A stretch of DNA of 64,000 nucleotides from Deinobacterium chartae (GTDB lineage: Bacteria > Deinococcota > Deinococci > Deinococcales > Deinococcaceae): positions 62,001-126,000 of the forward strand of contig NZ_JACHHG010000010.1 of the NCBI RefSeq assembly GCF_014202645.1. The letters are read 5' to 3'. The notes under the pieces are model-generated. The model was not told where the DNA came from, ran no database searches, and was given only the letters and a program-made list of their open reading frames with translations. The translations under genes were made by a program, and so were the position numbers. Numbering within the stretch: position 1 is the stretch's first letter; each line of letters starts with the position of its first letter. This document shows, one piece after another, positions 47,516 to 56,670 of this stretch.

Positions 47516-49102
47516 ATGAAACGGACTTATCTGACGGCTTTGATGGTCGCGGCTTTGGCGAATGGCGCTCTGGCTGCGGGCACTCTGGTGTACGGCTCGG
47601 GCGGCGAGCCGGTGAGCCTCGAGTCGGGCAACATCACCGACGGCAACTCGATCATCGTTCAGCGCCAGATCTACGACACCCTGGTCGACTTCAAAGACGG
47701 CACCACCGACCTGATCCCGGGCCTTGCCCTGAGCTGGACCGCCAACAAAGACGCGACGGTCTGGACCTTCAAGCTGCGCCGTAACGTGAAGTTCCACGAC
47801 GGCACCCCTTTTAACGCCGACGCGGTGATCTTCAACGTGAACCGCTGGTGGGATCCCAAAGACCCCACCGGCTACCGTGACCAGGGCCGTAACTGGGAGA
47901 TCTGGGGCCAGCTGATGGGCGGCTACAAGGGCGAGAAGTCCTCGATCCTGAAGTCGGTCACCAAGGTGGACGACTACACGGTCCGCTTCACGCTCAACAG
48001 CGGCTTTACCGTATTCCCTGACGTAATCGGCGCGGGCTACTTCGGTATTGCCAGCCCCACGGCCGTCAAGAAGGCCGGAGCCAGGTACGGCACCCCCGGT
48101 GTGGCCGCCGTTGGTACCGGCCCTTTCATCTTCGAGTCCTGGAAGACCGGCGACCGCATCAACCTCAAGCCCAACAAATCGTACTGGGGCACCAAGTCCA
48201 AGCTGGACCAGGTCGTCTTCCGCTTCATCAAGGAGCCCAGCGCCCGCCTGAACGAGCTGCGCGCCGGCACCATCGACTTCACCTCGGAGCTGAACCCCGA
48301 CGACCTCAAGACCGTCCGCTCGGACAAGAACCTGGTCGCGGTCAAGAAGCCTTCGTTCAACGTTGGCTTCCTGAGCCTCAACGTCTCCAACAAGTACCTC
48401 AAGGACGTCAAGGTTCGTCAGGCCATCAGCATGGCGATCAACAAGAAAGAGATCGTCGAGGCGTTCTGGGGCGAACTGGGTCAGAGCAACGCCAGCTTCT
48501 TGCCCCCGGTCATGAACTGGGCGAACTCCAAGAAGGTCCCGGCCGACTACAAGTACGACCCGGCCGCGGCCAAGAAGCTGCTGGCCGAGGCCGGTTACCC
48601 CAACGGCTTCGAGCTGGACCTGTGGTACATGCCCGTGTCGCGCCCGTACTTCCCCACCCCCAAGCCGATCGCCGAGGCCATCGCCGCCGAGCTGAGCAGC
48701 ATCGGCATCAAGGCCAACCTCAAGACCAAGGACTGGGCCCAGTACCTCGAGGACCGCAACAAGGCCCCCGGCTTCGACATGTACATGATCGGCTGGAACG
48801 GCGACTACGGCGACCCGGACAACTTCTACAGCGCCTACTACGGCCCCAACGCCTCGGATGACTCCAACTACCAGCCCAAGGAGCTCAACGACCTGCTGGC
48901 CAAGGCGCGCGCCGCGGTGGGCAAGTCGGCCAAGGCACCGCTGTACGCGCAGATCCACGAGATCACCTACAACGCCGCCGTGCGCATTCCGGTGGTGCAC
49001 TCCTTCCCGCTGGCCGCCGCACGCAGCTACGTCAAGGGCTGGGTCCCGAGCCCGCTGGGCAGCGAGGCGTTCAACACCATCACCCTCGACGGCAAGAAGT
49101 GA
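47516..49102 (+). CDS. Peptide/oligopeptide ABC transporter, substrate-binding protein
   Basis: 528 residues with a signal peptide (MKRTYLTALMVAALANGALA), SBP_bac_5 family. Binds di- or oligopeptides (some relatives bind nickel or sugars). Motifs: TLVYGSGGEPVSLESGNITDGNSIIVQRQIYDTLVDFKDG, WTFKLRRNVKFHDGTPFNADAVIFNVNRW, VKVRQAISMAINKKEIVEAFWG and the C-terminal YNAAVRIPVVHSFPLAAARSYVKGWVPSPLG. The start follows GGAGGAGG. Encoded before two permease genes with a hairpin between. Confidence 0.93.
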   Translation: MKRTYLTALMVAALANGALAAGTLVYGSGGEPVSLESGNITDGNSIIVQRQIYDTLVDFKDGTTDLIPGLALSWTANKDATVWTFKLRRNVKFHDGTPFNADAVIFNVNRWWDPKDPTGYRDQGRNWEIWGQLMGGYKGEKSSILKSVTKVDDYTVRFTLNSGFTVFPDVIGAGYFGIASPTAVKKAGARYGTPGVAAVGTGPFIFESWKTGDRINLKPNKSYWGTKSKLDQVVFRFIKEPSARLNELRAGTIDFTSELNPDDLKTVRSDKNLVAVKKPSFNVGFLSLNVSNKYLKDVKVRQAISMAINKKEIVEAFWGELGQSNASFLPPVMNWANSKKVPADYKYDPAAAKKLLAEAGYPNGFELDLWYMPVSRPYFPTPKPIAEAIAAELSSIGIKANLKTKDWAQYLEDRNKAPGFDMYMIGWNGDYGDPDNFYSAYYGPNASDDSNYQPKELNDLLAKARAAVGKSAKAPLYAQIHEITYNAAVRIPVVHSFPLAAARSYVKGWVPSPLGSEAFNTITLDGKK

Positions 49103-49162
49103 TCCTGCGGGAGTAATTCTCTCTTTCCCGCGCGTTTCCCCACATCTCTGAGACGTTTTCTC

Positions 49163-49184
49163 CGGCGGGGCTTCGGCCCCGCCG
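49163..49184 (+). terminator. Hairpin between binding-protein and permease genes
   Basis: CGGCGGGGC pairs with GCCCCGCCG around TTCG. No T run; probably protects the abundant binding-protein mRNA and lets only part of the transcripts continue. Confidence 0.6.
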
Positions 49185-49209
49185 TCCATGTCAGGCAAGG
49201 AGTCCTGCC

Positions 49210-50247
49210 TTGAGTGCCTACATTTTCAAGCGCCTGCTGCGCATGGTCACGGTGGTGATCGGCATTTCGCTGGTGGTTTTCGGTTTCGTCCGAATGATCC
49301 CCGGCGATCCGGCCGTTGTGATCCTGGGCGAGCGCGGCAGCCCCGAGCAGGTGGCTGCGCTGCGCGAAAAGCTTGGGCTTAACAAACCGGTGTTCCTGAA
49401 CTTCCAGGAACCCTCCGAGCTGTTCGATACCCAGTACTTCCGCTTCGCCGGGCAGGTATTGCGCGGCGACCTGGGCGAAGGCATCCAGTCCCGCATTCCC
49501 GTGACCGACCAGCTGCGCAACCGCTTTCCCGCCACCCTCGAGCTGTCGTTCTGGGCACTGACCTTCGCGGTGCTGGTCGGCCTGCCCGCCGGAATCATCG
49601 CGGCCCTCAACCGCAACCGACCGCTCGACAATCTGGCCATGACCATCTCCTTGATCGGCGTCTCGATGCCGGTGTTCTGGCTGGGCATGCTGCTGGCCTA
49701 CTTCTTCTCGGTGGTGCTGGGCTGGCTCCCGCCCTCCGGCCAGCTCTCCACCGGGCTGAGCATCGAGCCGATCACCGGTCTGTACATCCTCGACGGCCTG
49801 CTGCGCGGGCGACTGGATGTGGCCTGGGACGCGTTCAAGCACGTGATCCTACCGGCTGTGGCGCTGGGTACCATCCCGATGGCCATCATCGCGCGCATCA
49901 CCCGCTCGAGCATGCTCGAGGTGCTGGGGCAGGACTACGTGCGCACGGCGCGCGCCAAGGGGCTGGCCCGCAACCGGGTGGTGGTCAAGCACGCGCTGCG
50001 CAACGCCATGCTGCCGGTCATCACCATCATCGGCCTGCAAGCGGGGGTGCTGCTGGGCGGCGCGGTACTGACCGAGACCATCTTCTCGTGGCCGGGCCTG
50101 GGATCGTACATCTATCAGGGCATCTTCGAGCGCGACTATCCGGTCATCCAGGGCGGCGTGATCTTCGCGGCCGTCATCGTTTCGCTGGTCAACCTGCTGG
50201 TGGACCTGTCCTACGCCATTCTTGACCCGAGGGTGCATTACTCATGA
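49210..50247 (+). CDS. dppB: Dipeptide/oligopeptide ABC transporter permease (DppB type)
   Basis: 345 residues from a TTG start (MSAYIFKRLLRMVTVVIGISLVVFGFVRMIPGDPAVV), with AAGGAG eight bases upstream. Six membrane helices; the ATPase-contact loop is SSMLEVLGQDYVRTARAKGLARNRVVVKHALRNAMLPVITIIGLQAGVLLGGAVLTETIFSWPGLGSYI. The stop overlaps the dppC start. Confidence 0.93.
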   Translation: MSAYIFKRLLRMVTVVIGISLVVFGFVRMIPGDPAVVILGERGSPEQVAALREKLGLNKPVFLNFQEPSELFDTQYFRFAGQVLRGDLGEGIQSRIPVTDQLRNRFPATLELSFWALTFAVLVGLPAGIIAALNRNRPLDNLAMTISLIGVSMPVFWLGMLLAYFFSVVLGWLPPSGQLSTGLSIEPITGLYILDGLLRGRLDVAWDAFKHVILPAVALGTIPMAIIARITRSSMLEVLGQDYVRTARAKGLARNRVVVKHALRNAMLPVITIIGLQAGVLLGGAVLTETIFSWPGLGSYIYQGIFERDYPVIQGGVIFAAVIVSLVNLLVDLSYAILDPRVHYS

Positions 50248-51140
50248 CCGAGCAAGGAACTGTAACCACTCCGACGGTACCCCTCGTGCGCCGGCGTCCC
50301 TCCTCGCAGCTGTGGCGGCGCTTCCGCCGTTCCACCCCGGCCAAGGCCGGTCTGATCATCGTGATGATCTTTACCCTGCTGGCCGTGCTGGCTCCGGTGA
50401 TCAAGCCGTACGACCCGACCTCGGACCGCTCGTTCCGCGACAAACTCAAGCCCCCGTCGGTCGAGCACATCTTCGGCACCGACAACCTGGGGCGCGACGT
50501 TGCAACCCGCGTGCTACACGGCGCCCGCATCTCGCTGCAAGTCGGCATCGTCGCCACGCTGCTGGCGATGGTGGTCGGCAGCCTGCTGGGTCTGCTGGCG
50601 GGTTACTACGGGGGGTGGATCGATTCGACCACCGGCTGGTTATCGGACATCTTGCTGGCCTTCCCGGGCATCTTGCTGGCGATCGGGATCGTGGCGGTGC
50701 GCGGACCGGGACTGACCAACACCATGATCGCGGTCTCCATCGTGCAGATCCCGATCTACCTGCGCCTGGCCCGCTCGGTCGTCATTTCGGTGCGCGAACG
50801 CGAATTCGTGCAGGCTGCCGGGGCGCTGGGTGCCGGGCAGAACCGCATCCTGTTCAAGCACGTGCTGCCCAACTCGGTCACGCCGCTCATCGTGCAGGCG
50901 AGCCTTTCGATCGCCACCGCCACCATCGAGGCGGCGGCCCTCGGCTTTCTGGGCCTGGGCGCCCAGCCGCCCGCGCCCGAATGGGGCACCATGCTGGCCG
51001 ACGCCTTCCAGGTCGGCGTGTACCTGACTGCCCCATGGACCATGATCTTCCCCGGTCTGGCCATCTTGTTCACCGTGCTGGGCTTTAATCTGCTCGGCGA
51101 CGGCCTGCGCGACGTGCTCGACCCCCGATCGACCCAGTAA
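50244..51140 (+). CDS. dppC: Dipeptide/oligopeptide ABC transporter permease (DppC type)
   Basis: 298 residues; the ATG overlaps the dppB stop. Motifs: HIFGTDNLGRDVATRVLHGARISLQVGIVATLLAMVVGSLLGLLAGYYGGWID, SIVQIPIYLRLARSVVISVREREFVQAAGALGAGQNRILFKHVLPNSVTPLIVQASLSIATATIEAAALGFLGLGAQPPAPEWG. Completes the membrane part of the importer. The ATPase genes (dppD, dppF) are not in the window, so these permeases must use ATPases encoded elsewhere. Confidence 0.93.
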   Translation: MTEQGTVTTPTVPLVRRRPSSQLWRRFRRSTPAKAGLIIVMIFTLLAVLAPVIKPYDPTSDRSFRDKLKPPSVEHIFGTDNLGRDVATRVLHGARISLQVGIVATLLAMVVGSLLGLLAGYYGGWIDSTTGWLSDILLAFPGILLAIGIVAVRGPGLTNTMIAVSIVQIPIYLRLARSVVISVREREFVQAAGALGAGQNRILFKHVLPNSVTPLIVQASLSIATATIEAAALGFLGLGAQPPAPEWGTMLADAFQVGVYLTAPWTMIFPGLAILFTVLGFNLLGDGLRDVLDPRSTQ

Positions 51141-51174
51141 CACTCACGGCAGGCGCTACTCCAGCGCTGCCCGC

Positions 51175-51224
51175 TGCAAGCGAGCGGCAGGCCCAGCATT
51201 GGCTGGGCCTGCCGCTCGCTTGCA
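51175..51224. terminator. Long perfect hairpin, bidirectional terminator
   Basis: Twenty-three-base perfect arms (51175-51197 and 51202-51224) around ATTG, between converging dppC and the OstA-like gene. Confidence 0.8.
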
Positions 51225-51280
51225 TGGACTTCTCGGAGATCTCCCTCCGCCGCTCGCCTCGAGGCCACAGCCCGCAGCGC

Positions 51281-52315
51281 TCAGGGGCTGGCACCGTCGC
51301 TCTCCTCTCCCCCGTCTTGAAAGGTGCTGCCGACCGGGTTAGAGGCCACCACGTCGTTGGTCTCGAGGTTGTAGCGGATGCTGATGGCGCGCAGCACGTC
51401 CTTGCCGCTCTGCGACCGCGCCGGGTTCTCGGGGGTACCGCGCAGGATCGCGATGTTCCGGGTGTCGTCGTACTCCACTTCGGCGGCGGTGGAGGTGCGG
51501 TCCTTGCTCTTGAGGGTCACGTTGCCAGTCAGGGTGGTGCGCTCGTTCTCCACGTCCACCACGATGGCGTCCGACGTGCCGTTGAGCCGGTCGTCTTTCT
51601 GCTCGCGCGCAAAGGTGATGGGGCCCTCGATCTTGGCGAGGCCGCTGTCCTCGCTGTAGGTCAGGTAGCTGCCCGACAGGTTGGTCTTGCCCTGCACCAC
51701 CTTCACGATGTCCTGCTTCTTTTCCAGCCGCGCGAAGACCTCGCAGCGCTCGAGCGGATCGGTCGCCCCCTCCTTGACCTCTTCCGGCTCGAGGTAGCGG
51801 GCCGTACCCTCGCCCATCTCGAGGTTGCCGTCTCCGTCCGGTTGCTTGATGGCGATGGCCATCGGCGCCGTGATCACGTTCTTGTCCACCGTCACCCGCA
51901 CCTGGGTCGGCGAGGTATCAAAATACACGAAACGGGTGGGCGTGCCTTCCGGGTCGCCCTCGAGCGGACTGCAGATCGCCGCGATTCCGGCTTCGTCCGG
52001 ACCGGTCTTGACGATCTCGATCACCTTCTTTTCGCCGGCGTCGTTCGTGCGCTCGAGGGTGATGGTCGGCTGGGTCAGCGGCGCTGTGGGTTCGGCGCCG
52101 CCCGGGTCAGCCGGGGTGTCCTCGGGGCTTTCGGGTGCCGGACTCTGCGGCTCAGGCTCGGCGGGTGCCGGGCGCTCCGGATCTTGCGGAGCGGGCTGCG
52201 GCAACGGCTGTTGCTGGGCAGGCGGTGGGGCCGGGGCAGGAGCGGGGTCACCCTGCGCCAGGGCCAGGGCGCCAAGGGCCAGCAGCAGGGTCAGGGAATG
52301 ACGCGAACGTGGGAT
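51281..52315 (-). CDS. OstA/LptA-like exported protein, apparent ATC start
   Basis: 344 residues if started at the ATC at 52315. No ATG, GTG or TTG lies between the upstream in-frame stop and the signal peptide PRSRHSLTLLLALGALALAQG; AGGAGG (52321-52326) stands five bases before the ATC. The TTG at 52204 would lose the signal. After a Pro/Gln/Glu-rich linker comes an OstA-like beta-jellyroll region (GNVTLKSKDRTSTAAEVEYDDTRNIAILRGTPENPAR). It follows the LptA-like gene on the same strand after about 170 bases. Perhaps a second bridge component for envelope lipids or polysaccharide. Confidence 0.72.
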   Translation of the reverse strand: MPRSRHSLTLLLALGALALAQGDPAPAPAPPPAQQQPLPQPAPQDPERPAPAEPEPQSPAPESPEDTPADPGGAEPTAPLTQPTITLERTNDAGEKKVIEIVKTGPDEAGIAAICSPLEGDPEGTPTRFVYFDTSPTQVRVTVDKNVITAPMAIAIKQPDGDGNLEMGEGTARYLEPEEVKEGATDPLERCEVFARLEKKQDIVKVVQGKTNLSGSYLTYSEDSGLAKIEGPITFAREQKDDRLNGTSDAIVVDVENERTTLTGNVTLKSKDRTSTAAEVEYDDTRNIAILRGTPENPARSQSGKDVLRAISIRYNLETNDVVASNPVGSTFQDGGEESDGASP

Positions 52316-52485
52316 GAGGGCCTCCTCGAGATACGCGGGATGCTTTCAGGGTAGCAGGGAATGCCCGGGCATGCGCGTTGCACGGGAAAAGAAATGGCCC
52401 GGAGGAAAGGTGCATGCGCACGGCGTTTTCCTTCCGGGCTGGAGCGCAGGGCTCGAGGAGGTCAGAACCTCCTCGGGAAGCGGCT

Positions 52486-53391
52486 TTACCGCTCGCCCTG
52501 CTGCTTGAACTGGTCGGCCGGGATCTTGAAGCCGCTGGCAAGCTGCCGCACGCGGTTGATGTCGGTGCGCTGCTCGAGCGTGCCGCCGCGCACCTCGGTA
52601 CCGTTCTTGGAGTCGCGGCTGATCGCCGGCGAGCCCACGATGTAGGCGATGCTCTTCTTGTCGTCGAAGTACAGGCGGTCACCGGTGGTGGTGATCGATC
52701 CGTTGACCAGCTTCACCTTGCCGGTCACCAGCAGCAGTTTCTTGTCCTCGGCGGTGAGGGCGCGGGCCTCGGTGCCGGTGATGTTGAGGACGTTTTCGCC
52801 CTTCTTGGCCGGCTGCCGCACCATGTTGACCGCCTTGCCGGTCAAGACGGCCAGCTCTTTTTTCTCGTCGAAGACCAGCTTATCGCTGTTGGCGGTCTGG
52901 CGGCCGTTGACCAGCTTCACGTTGCCCTGGCTGACCGAGATGTTGGTGTCTACGTCAAAGCTCATCGAGCCAGCCGTCACGTTGACCGGATCATCTCCCT
53001 GCTTGGCCGGAGCAAAGACCATGTTGGCCGGTCCTTTCAGCACGCCGCTGCCGCTGGCTTCCGAGTAGGTCAGGCCCGGGCCCTGGGCAGTCAGACGGCC
53101 ACGCGCCACCACGACCTTGCCGCTGAAGTCGGCGGTGCGCTTGCCCTGCGCCTGCGGCATGGGGGTCCCGCTGGGGGCGGCCAGCACCGCCGAGGTACCG
53201 GTGATCTTGAGGTTGGAAACGGTGGCCTGGACCGGGTCGGCATCGGTGCCCCGGAAGGTGTACGGACCGTTGCGCACATCGCCGGTGTAGTCGCCTTCGA
53301 ACTTGATCAGGCGGTTGGTGCTGCTCTCTTGGGCAACGGTGAGGGTCAGCGTGCCCAGCAGGGCGGTAATGAGAAAGGTTTTCCTGTTCAT
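52486..53391 (-). CDS. lptA: LptA/OstA-like periplasmic protein
   Basis: 301 residues with a signal peptide (MNRKTFLITALLGTLTLTVA), set by AAAGGAG. Repeated OstA segments: FDVDTNISVSQGNVKLVNGRQTANSDKLVFDEKKELAVLTGKAVNMVR and LLLVTGKVKLVNGSITTTGDRLYFDDKKSIAYIVGSPAISR. LptA forms the periplasmic bridge carrying LPS to the outer membrane; Deinococcus relatives lack classical LPS, so the cargo is unknown. Its start overlaps the LptC-like gene by four bases. Confidence 0.82.
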   Translation of the reverse strand: MNRKTFLITALLGTLTLTVAQESSTNRLIKFEGDYTGDVRNGPYTFRGTDADPVQATVSNLKITGTSAVLAAPSGTPMPQAQGKRTADFSGKVVVARGRLTAQGPGLTYSEASGSGVLKGPANMVFAPAKQGDDPVNVTAGSMSFDVDTNISVSQGNVKLVNGRQTANSDKLVFDEKKELAVLTGKAVNMVRQPAKKGENVLNITGTEARALTAEDKKLLLVTGKVKLVNGSITTTGDRLYFDDKKSIAYIVGSPAISRDSKNGTEVRGGTLEQRTDINRVRQLASGFKIPADQFKQQGER

Positions 53392-53972
53392 GTTCTGGCT
53401 CCTTTGTTCACGACCTTGCCGCCCACGCACTCGAACGGCGAATCGAGATCACCCACGAATTCGGCGCCCCGAATGCTGGTGTCTGCGCCCAGGTCGAACG
53501 GCGCAGAGATGCTCTTGCCCACCAGGGTGTAGCTGGGCGTTTCCATACGGACCGAGGGGCCCGAAAAACCCCGGTCCTGGTCAATCAGCACCGGCACGCC
53601 GCCCTGCGGGTCCCCCAGCGTGATGGTGGCGCACTGTTCGGGAATGGTCAGCACCGCCTGGGGTGTGCGCAGGTTGTCGTAGGCGTCGATGGTGAGCTGG
53701 TCGGTCCGGATGGTCATGTCGAGCTTGCCGCGCACGCGGCGCTCGCCGTTTTGCAGCCCCTCGAGGCGCGATTCGCCTTTTTGGGGGTTGTAAGCGATGC
53801 GGTCGGTGCGGAACACCCACACGGCGTCCGGGTCCTGCGCAGGGTACAGGCGCATGCTCACACCCGAGAGCTGTACTCCGGCGCCGGCTTCGACCCGGGG
53901 TGTCGGCAGCAGGGCCACGACGATGCCCAGGGCGATCAGGGCCAGTAGAGCCCACGGGGCATACTTCAGCAC
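53388..53972 (-). CDS. lptC: LptC-like membrane-anchored periplasmic protein
   Basis: 194 residues from a GTG eight bases after AGGAGG; the ATG at 54005 lacks a ribosome site. One N-terminal helix (YAPWALLALIALGIVVALLPTP), then an LptC-type beta domain: LYPAQDPDAVWVFRTDRIAYNPQKGESRLEGLQ, DQLTIDAYDNLRTPQAVLTIPEQCATITLG, PSVRMETPSYTLVGKSISAPFDLGADTSIRGAEFVGDLD. The family links the inner-membrane LptBFG exporter to LptA. Translationally coupled to the LptA-like gene; TATGAT about 45 bases upstream may be its promoter. Confidence 0.78.
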   Translation of the reverse strand: MLKYAPWALLALIALGIVVALLPTPRVEAGAGVQLSGVSMRLYPAQDPDAVWVFRTDRIAYNPQKGESRLEGLQNGERRVRGKLDMTIRTDQLTIDAYDNLRTPQAVLTIPEQCATITLGDPQGGVPVLIDQDRGFSGPSVRMETPSYTLVGKSISAPFDLGADTSIRGAEFVGDLDSPFECVGGKVVNKGART

Positions 53973-54245
53973 GAACCTATCCTCCTGTTGCGCATTTCCT
54001 GACAAATCATAGCGGTCGCTTAATGAGGAGAGTGAAGTCAGGGGTAAGTAATCCGGTTTGGATAATCAGATGCGCGTCAGCTTTGCAAGTTCAGGCCCAA
54101 ATAACAAATAGCGTGACCCCTAGCGCTAAAGCAACCCAGTTCGCAATATCCGCGTCGGTCACTTTCCCGGGTCCTGCTGCCCGGACAGGGCTCTTTGCAG
54201 GCAACATCCTGCTGCTTGGCAACGCGGTCTGTTATAAGAGAAGCC
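53973..54245. promoter_or_regulatory. Divergent promoter region between lptC and tatD
   Basis: About 270 bases, more AT-rich in the middle. TATGAT on the minus strand (about 54008-54013) fits the lptC promoter and TATAAG (54233-54238), seven bases before the tatD ATG, fits a leaderless tatD transcript. I see no gene. Confidence 0.4.
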
Positions 54246-55007
54246 ATGACCGACACCCACTGTCACCTCGATTACCTCGAGGATCCCGAACAGGCCCTGC
54301 ACGAAGAGGGCCTGACCCGCGCCGTCGCCATCGGCGCGGACCCGATGCACGCCGAGCGGGTGATCGCGCTGGCCGAACGTTTCGAACAGGTGTGGGCGGT
54401 GGTCGGACTGCATCCTACCGATGCCGGGCAGGATTCGCCCGAGGTGCGCGCACGCCTGGAGGCCCTGGGAGATCACCCACGGGTGGTGGGCGTGGGCGAA
54501 ACCGGACTGGACTACTACTGGGACGCCGCACCGCGCGAAACTCAGATCGCGGCTTTCGAATGGCAGCTTGACTGGGCCCGCCGCACGAACCGCCCGGTGG
54601 TGATTCACACCCGCGACAAGCAAAACCGCGAGGCCGCCAGTTTGGATACCGCCGCCGTCTTGCAGGCCGCGGGCTGGTCGCGCGGCATCCTGCACTGCTG
54701 CAACGGTCACGCCGGACTGGTGCGCGCCGGGTTGGACCTGGGCTTTCACGTCTCGTTTGCGGGCAACCTGACCTACAAGAGTGCGCGCGACATTCAAGAA
54801 ATAGCCCTCGAGGTACCGCTGGAGCGCCTGCTGGTCGAGACCGACGCGCCGTTTCTGGCCCCGGTGCCGCTGCGCGGCAAACCCAACCGCCCGGGCTACG
54901 TGCGTCACACCCTGCGGTTTCTGGCGCAGTTGCGCGGCCTCGAGGAGGCCGAACTCGAGGCGATCACCGACGCCAATGCGCGCGCGGTGTACGGCCTGCC
55001 CGCCTGA
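54246..55007 (+). CDS. tatD: TatD family metal-dependent hydrolase/DNase
   Basis: 253 residues. TatD-type TIM-barrel hydrolases act as Mg-dependent deoxyribonucleases in DNA repair or quality control. Metal sites: DTHCHLD at residues 3-9, GVGETGLDYYWD (Glu), VIHTRDK (His), HCCNGHAG (His) and LVETDAPFLAP (Asp). The length is normal. It lies divergent from the lpt-like genes. Confidence 0.93.
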   Translation: MTDTHCHLDYLEDPEQALHEEGLTRAVAIGADPMHAERVIALAERFEQVWAVVGLHPTDAGQDSPEVRARLEALGDHPRVVGVGETGLDYYWDAAPRETQIAAFEWQLDWARRTNRPVVIHTRDKQNREAASLDTAAVLQAAGWSRGILHCCNGHAGLVRAGLDLGFHVSFAGNLTYKSARDIQEIALEVPLERLLVETDAPFLAPVPLRGKPNRPGYVRHTLRFLAQLRGLEEAELEAITDANARAVYGLPA

Positions 55008-55091
55008 CCCTGCGCTGACGCCCGCCCGACATAACCGCTTCAATCTCGGACAGTGCGCATAACGCGCGCCGCCCGTTCAAGGAGGAACGAG

Positions 55092-56441
55092 ATGCATTCC
55101 GTCGCGCGCAACCTGCTTGTCACTCTTGCCCTTGGAGCCATCATGACCACCTCTACCCTGGCCCAGACCGCCCCGCAGCTTCAGTTCGGCCCCGACTTCG
55201 TATACGGGGACGCTCGTCTGGACGCACCCGAGCTGGCTGCCCGCGGCTCTTACCAAGTTGGCGTGCGCACCCTTACGGTCACGCACACCGACCAGCTCGA
55301 CGTGCTCAAGATCACGGACGCCAACCCCAACCCGCGCTACGACCGCAAGCTGACCCTCGAGGTGTGGTATCCGGCGCAACTCGCCGCCGGTCAGAGCGAG
55401 CGCACCGAGTACCACGACGTGCTGGGCAGCGGCCCGAACGACCCCAGGCGGCCCAACACCCCCTTTCGCTTCCCCGGACGCGCCGCACGCGGCGCCCAGC
55501 CGGACACGCAGGGCGGCCCCTTTCCGCTGGTGATCGTCTCGCACGGCTACCCGGGCTCGCGGGTGCTGATGACCTACCTGTGCGAGCACCTGGCCTCGAG
55601 GGGCTTCGTGGTGGCCGCCATCGACCACGCCGAGTCCACGCACGGCGACAAGGCCGGCTTCGCCTCGACCCTGCTCAACCGCCCGCTGGACGATCTGTTC
55701 GTGCTGAACGAGCTGGCCCGCACGGATGGCCCGGCCGCGTTCCTGGCCGGAACACTCGATGCGAACCGCACCGCGCTGGTGGGGTACTCGATGGGCGGCT
55801 ACGGAGCCCTGAACGCCGCAGGGGCCGGCTTTGCACCCTCGGCAGCCAAGCTGCCCTTCGCACCGGCGCGTGAGGCGCTGGCCGTGCGAACCCGCGGTAA
55901 CCCCGCCTTCGAGGCCAGCCGCGACCCGCGCATCAAGGCCGCCGTGCTGCTGGCACCCTGGGGCGGGCAGGCGGGCTTCTGGGACGCCGAGGGCTTAGCG
56001 GGCCTGCAGGTGCCCTCGCTGTGGATCGCAGGCGACCAGGACGACGTCTCGGACTACCAGGGCGGCATCCGCAAGCTGTTCGACGGCGCGGTCAACTCGG
56101 ACCGCTACCTGCTGCTGTACCGCGGGGCGCGCCACAACGTGGCTCCCAATCCCGCTCCGTTCGAGGCAAACACCCACTTCGACGACTACATGCACTACTC
56201 GGAGCCGGTGTGGGACAGCACGCGCATGAACAACATCAACCAGCACTTTGTGGCGGCGTTCCTGGGCAAGGTGCTGCGCGGCGAGAACACCGGGGCCTAC
56301 CTCGAGGTGGTGGAAAAGTCCGACGACGGGCGCTGGTCGCAAAATCCTGATGGCAGCTTCGGGCCGAACCACAGCTACTGGAAGGGCTTCAAGAACCGCA
56401 CCGCCGTGGGTCTCGAGCTGATTCATCGTCCCAAGCGGTAA
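55092..56441 (+). CDS. Secreted alpha/beta hydrolase (PAF-acetylhydrolase-like)
   Basis: 449 residues; a signal peptide MHSVARNLLVTLALGAIMTTSTLA; start set by AAGGAGG. Motifs: GVRTLTVTHTDQLDVLKITDANPNPRYDRKLTLEVWYPA typical of plasma PAF-acetylhydrolase-like enzymes, oxyanion-hole HGYPGSR, nucleophile in VGYSMGGYG, acid near AGDQDD and His in GARHNVAPNP. It should hydrolyse short-chain esters or lipids outside the cytoplasm; the exact substrate is unknown. It is followed by a hairpin at 56472-56515. Confidence 0.87.
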   Translation: MHSVARNLLVTLALGAIMTTSTLAQTAPQLQFGPDFVYGDARLDAPELAARGSYQVGVRTLTVTHTDQLDVLKITDANPNPRYDRKLTLEVWYPAQLAAGQSERTEYHDVLGSGPNDPRRPNTPFRFPGRAARGAQPDTQGGPFPLVIVSHGYPGSRVLMTYLCEHLASRGFVVAAIDHAESTHGDKAGFASTLLNRPLDDLFVLNELARTDGPAAFLAGTLDANRTALVGYSMGGYGALNAAGAGFAPSAAKLPFAPAREALAVRTRGNPAFEASRDPRIKAAVLLAPWGGQAGFWDAEGLAGLQVPSLWIAGDQDDVSDYQGGIRKLFDGAVNSDRYLLLYRGARHNVAPNPAPFEANTHFDDYMHYSEPVWDSTRMNNINQHFVAAFLGKVLRGENTGAYLEVVEKSDDGRWSQNPDGSFGPNHSYWKGFKNRTAVGLELIHRPKR

Positions 56442-56471
56442 AACGAGATAGAAGTTTAACTCCACTCCGTC

Positions 56472-56515
56472 TCGTGCGGGCTGGCCCCAGCTACCTTGGG
56501 AAGCGGCCCGCACGA
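56472..56515 (+). terminator. Hairpin after the hydrolase gene
   Basis: TCGTGCGGGC (56472-56481) pairs with GCCCGCACGA (56506-56515), 30 bases after the stop. Confidence 0.65.
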
Positions 56516-56583
56516 TGAAACTTTACTCCAAAGTTGTGCACGGCGGTGCCAAAAGGCTTAGATTAGGAGCGGTACGGGCAAGG

Positions 56584-56670
56584 CCGCGAACTTCCGCGAA
56601 CTTCCCCGAACAAACCGTGTGCCCGACCCGGCAGCGCGCGAACGAAGGTGGCGCAACCTTCCCCGAACCG
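56584..56670. repeat. Tandem ten-base direct repeats upstream of nagA
   Basis: CCGCGAACTT occurs twice in tandem (56584-56593, 56594-56603), then CCCCGAACAA; TTCCCCGAAC recurs at 56602-56611 and 56659-56668. They sit about 45-130 bases before the nagA start and may be operator sites of an unknown regulator. Confidence 0.45.
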
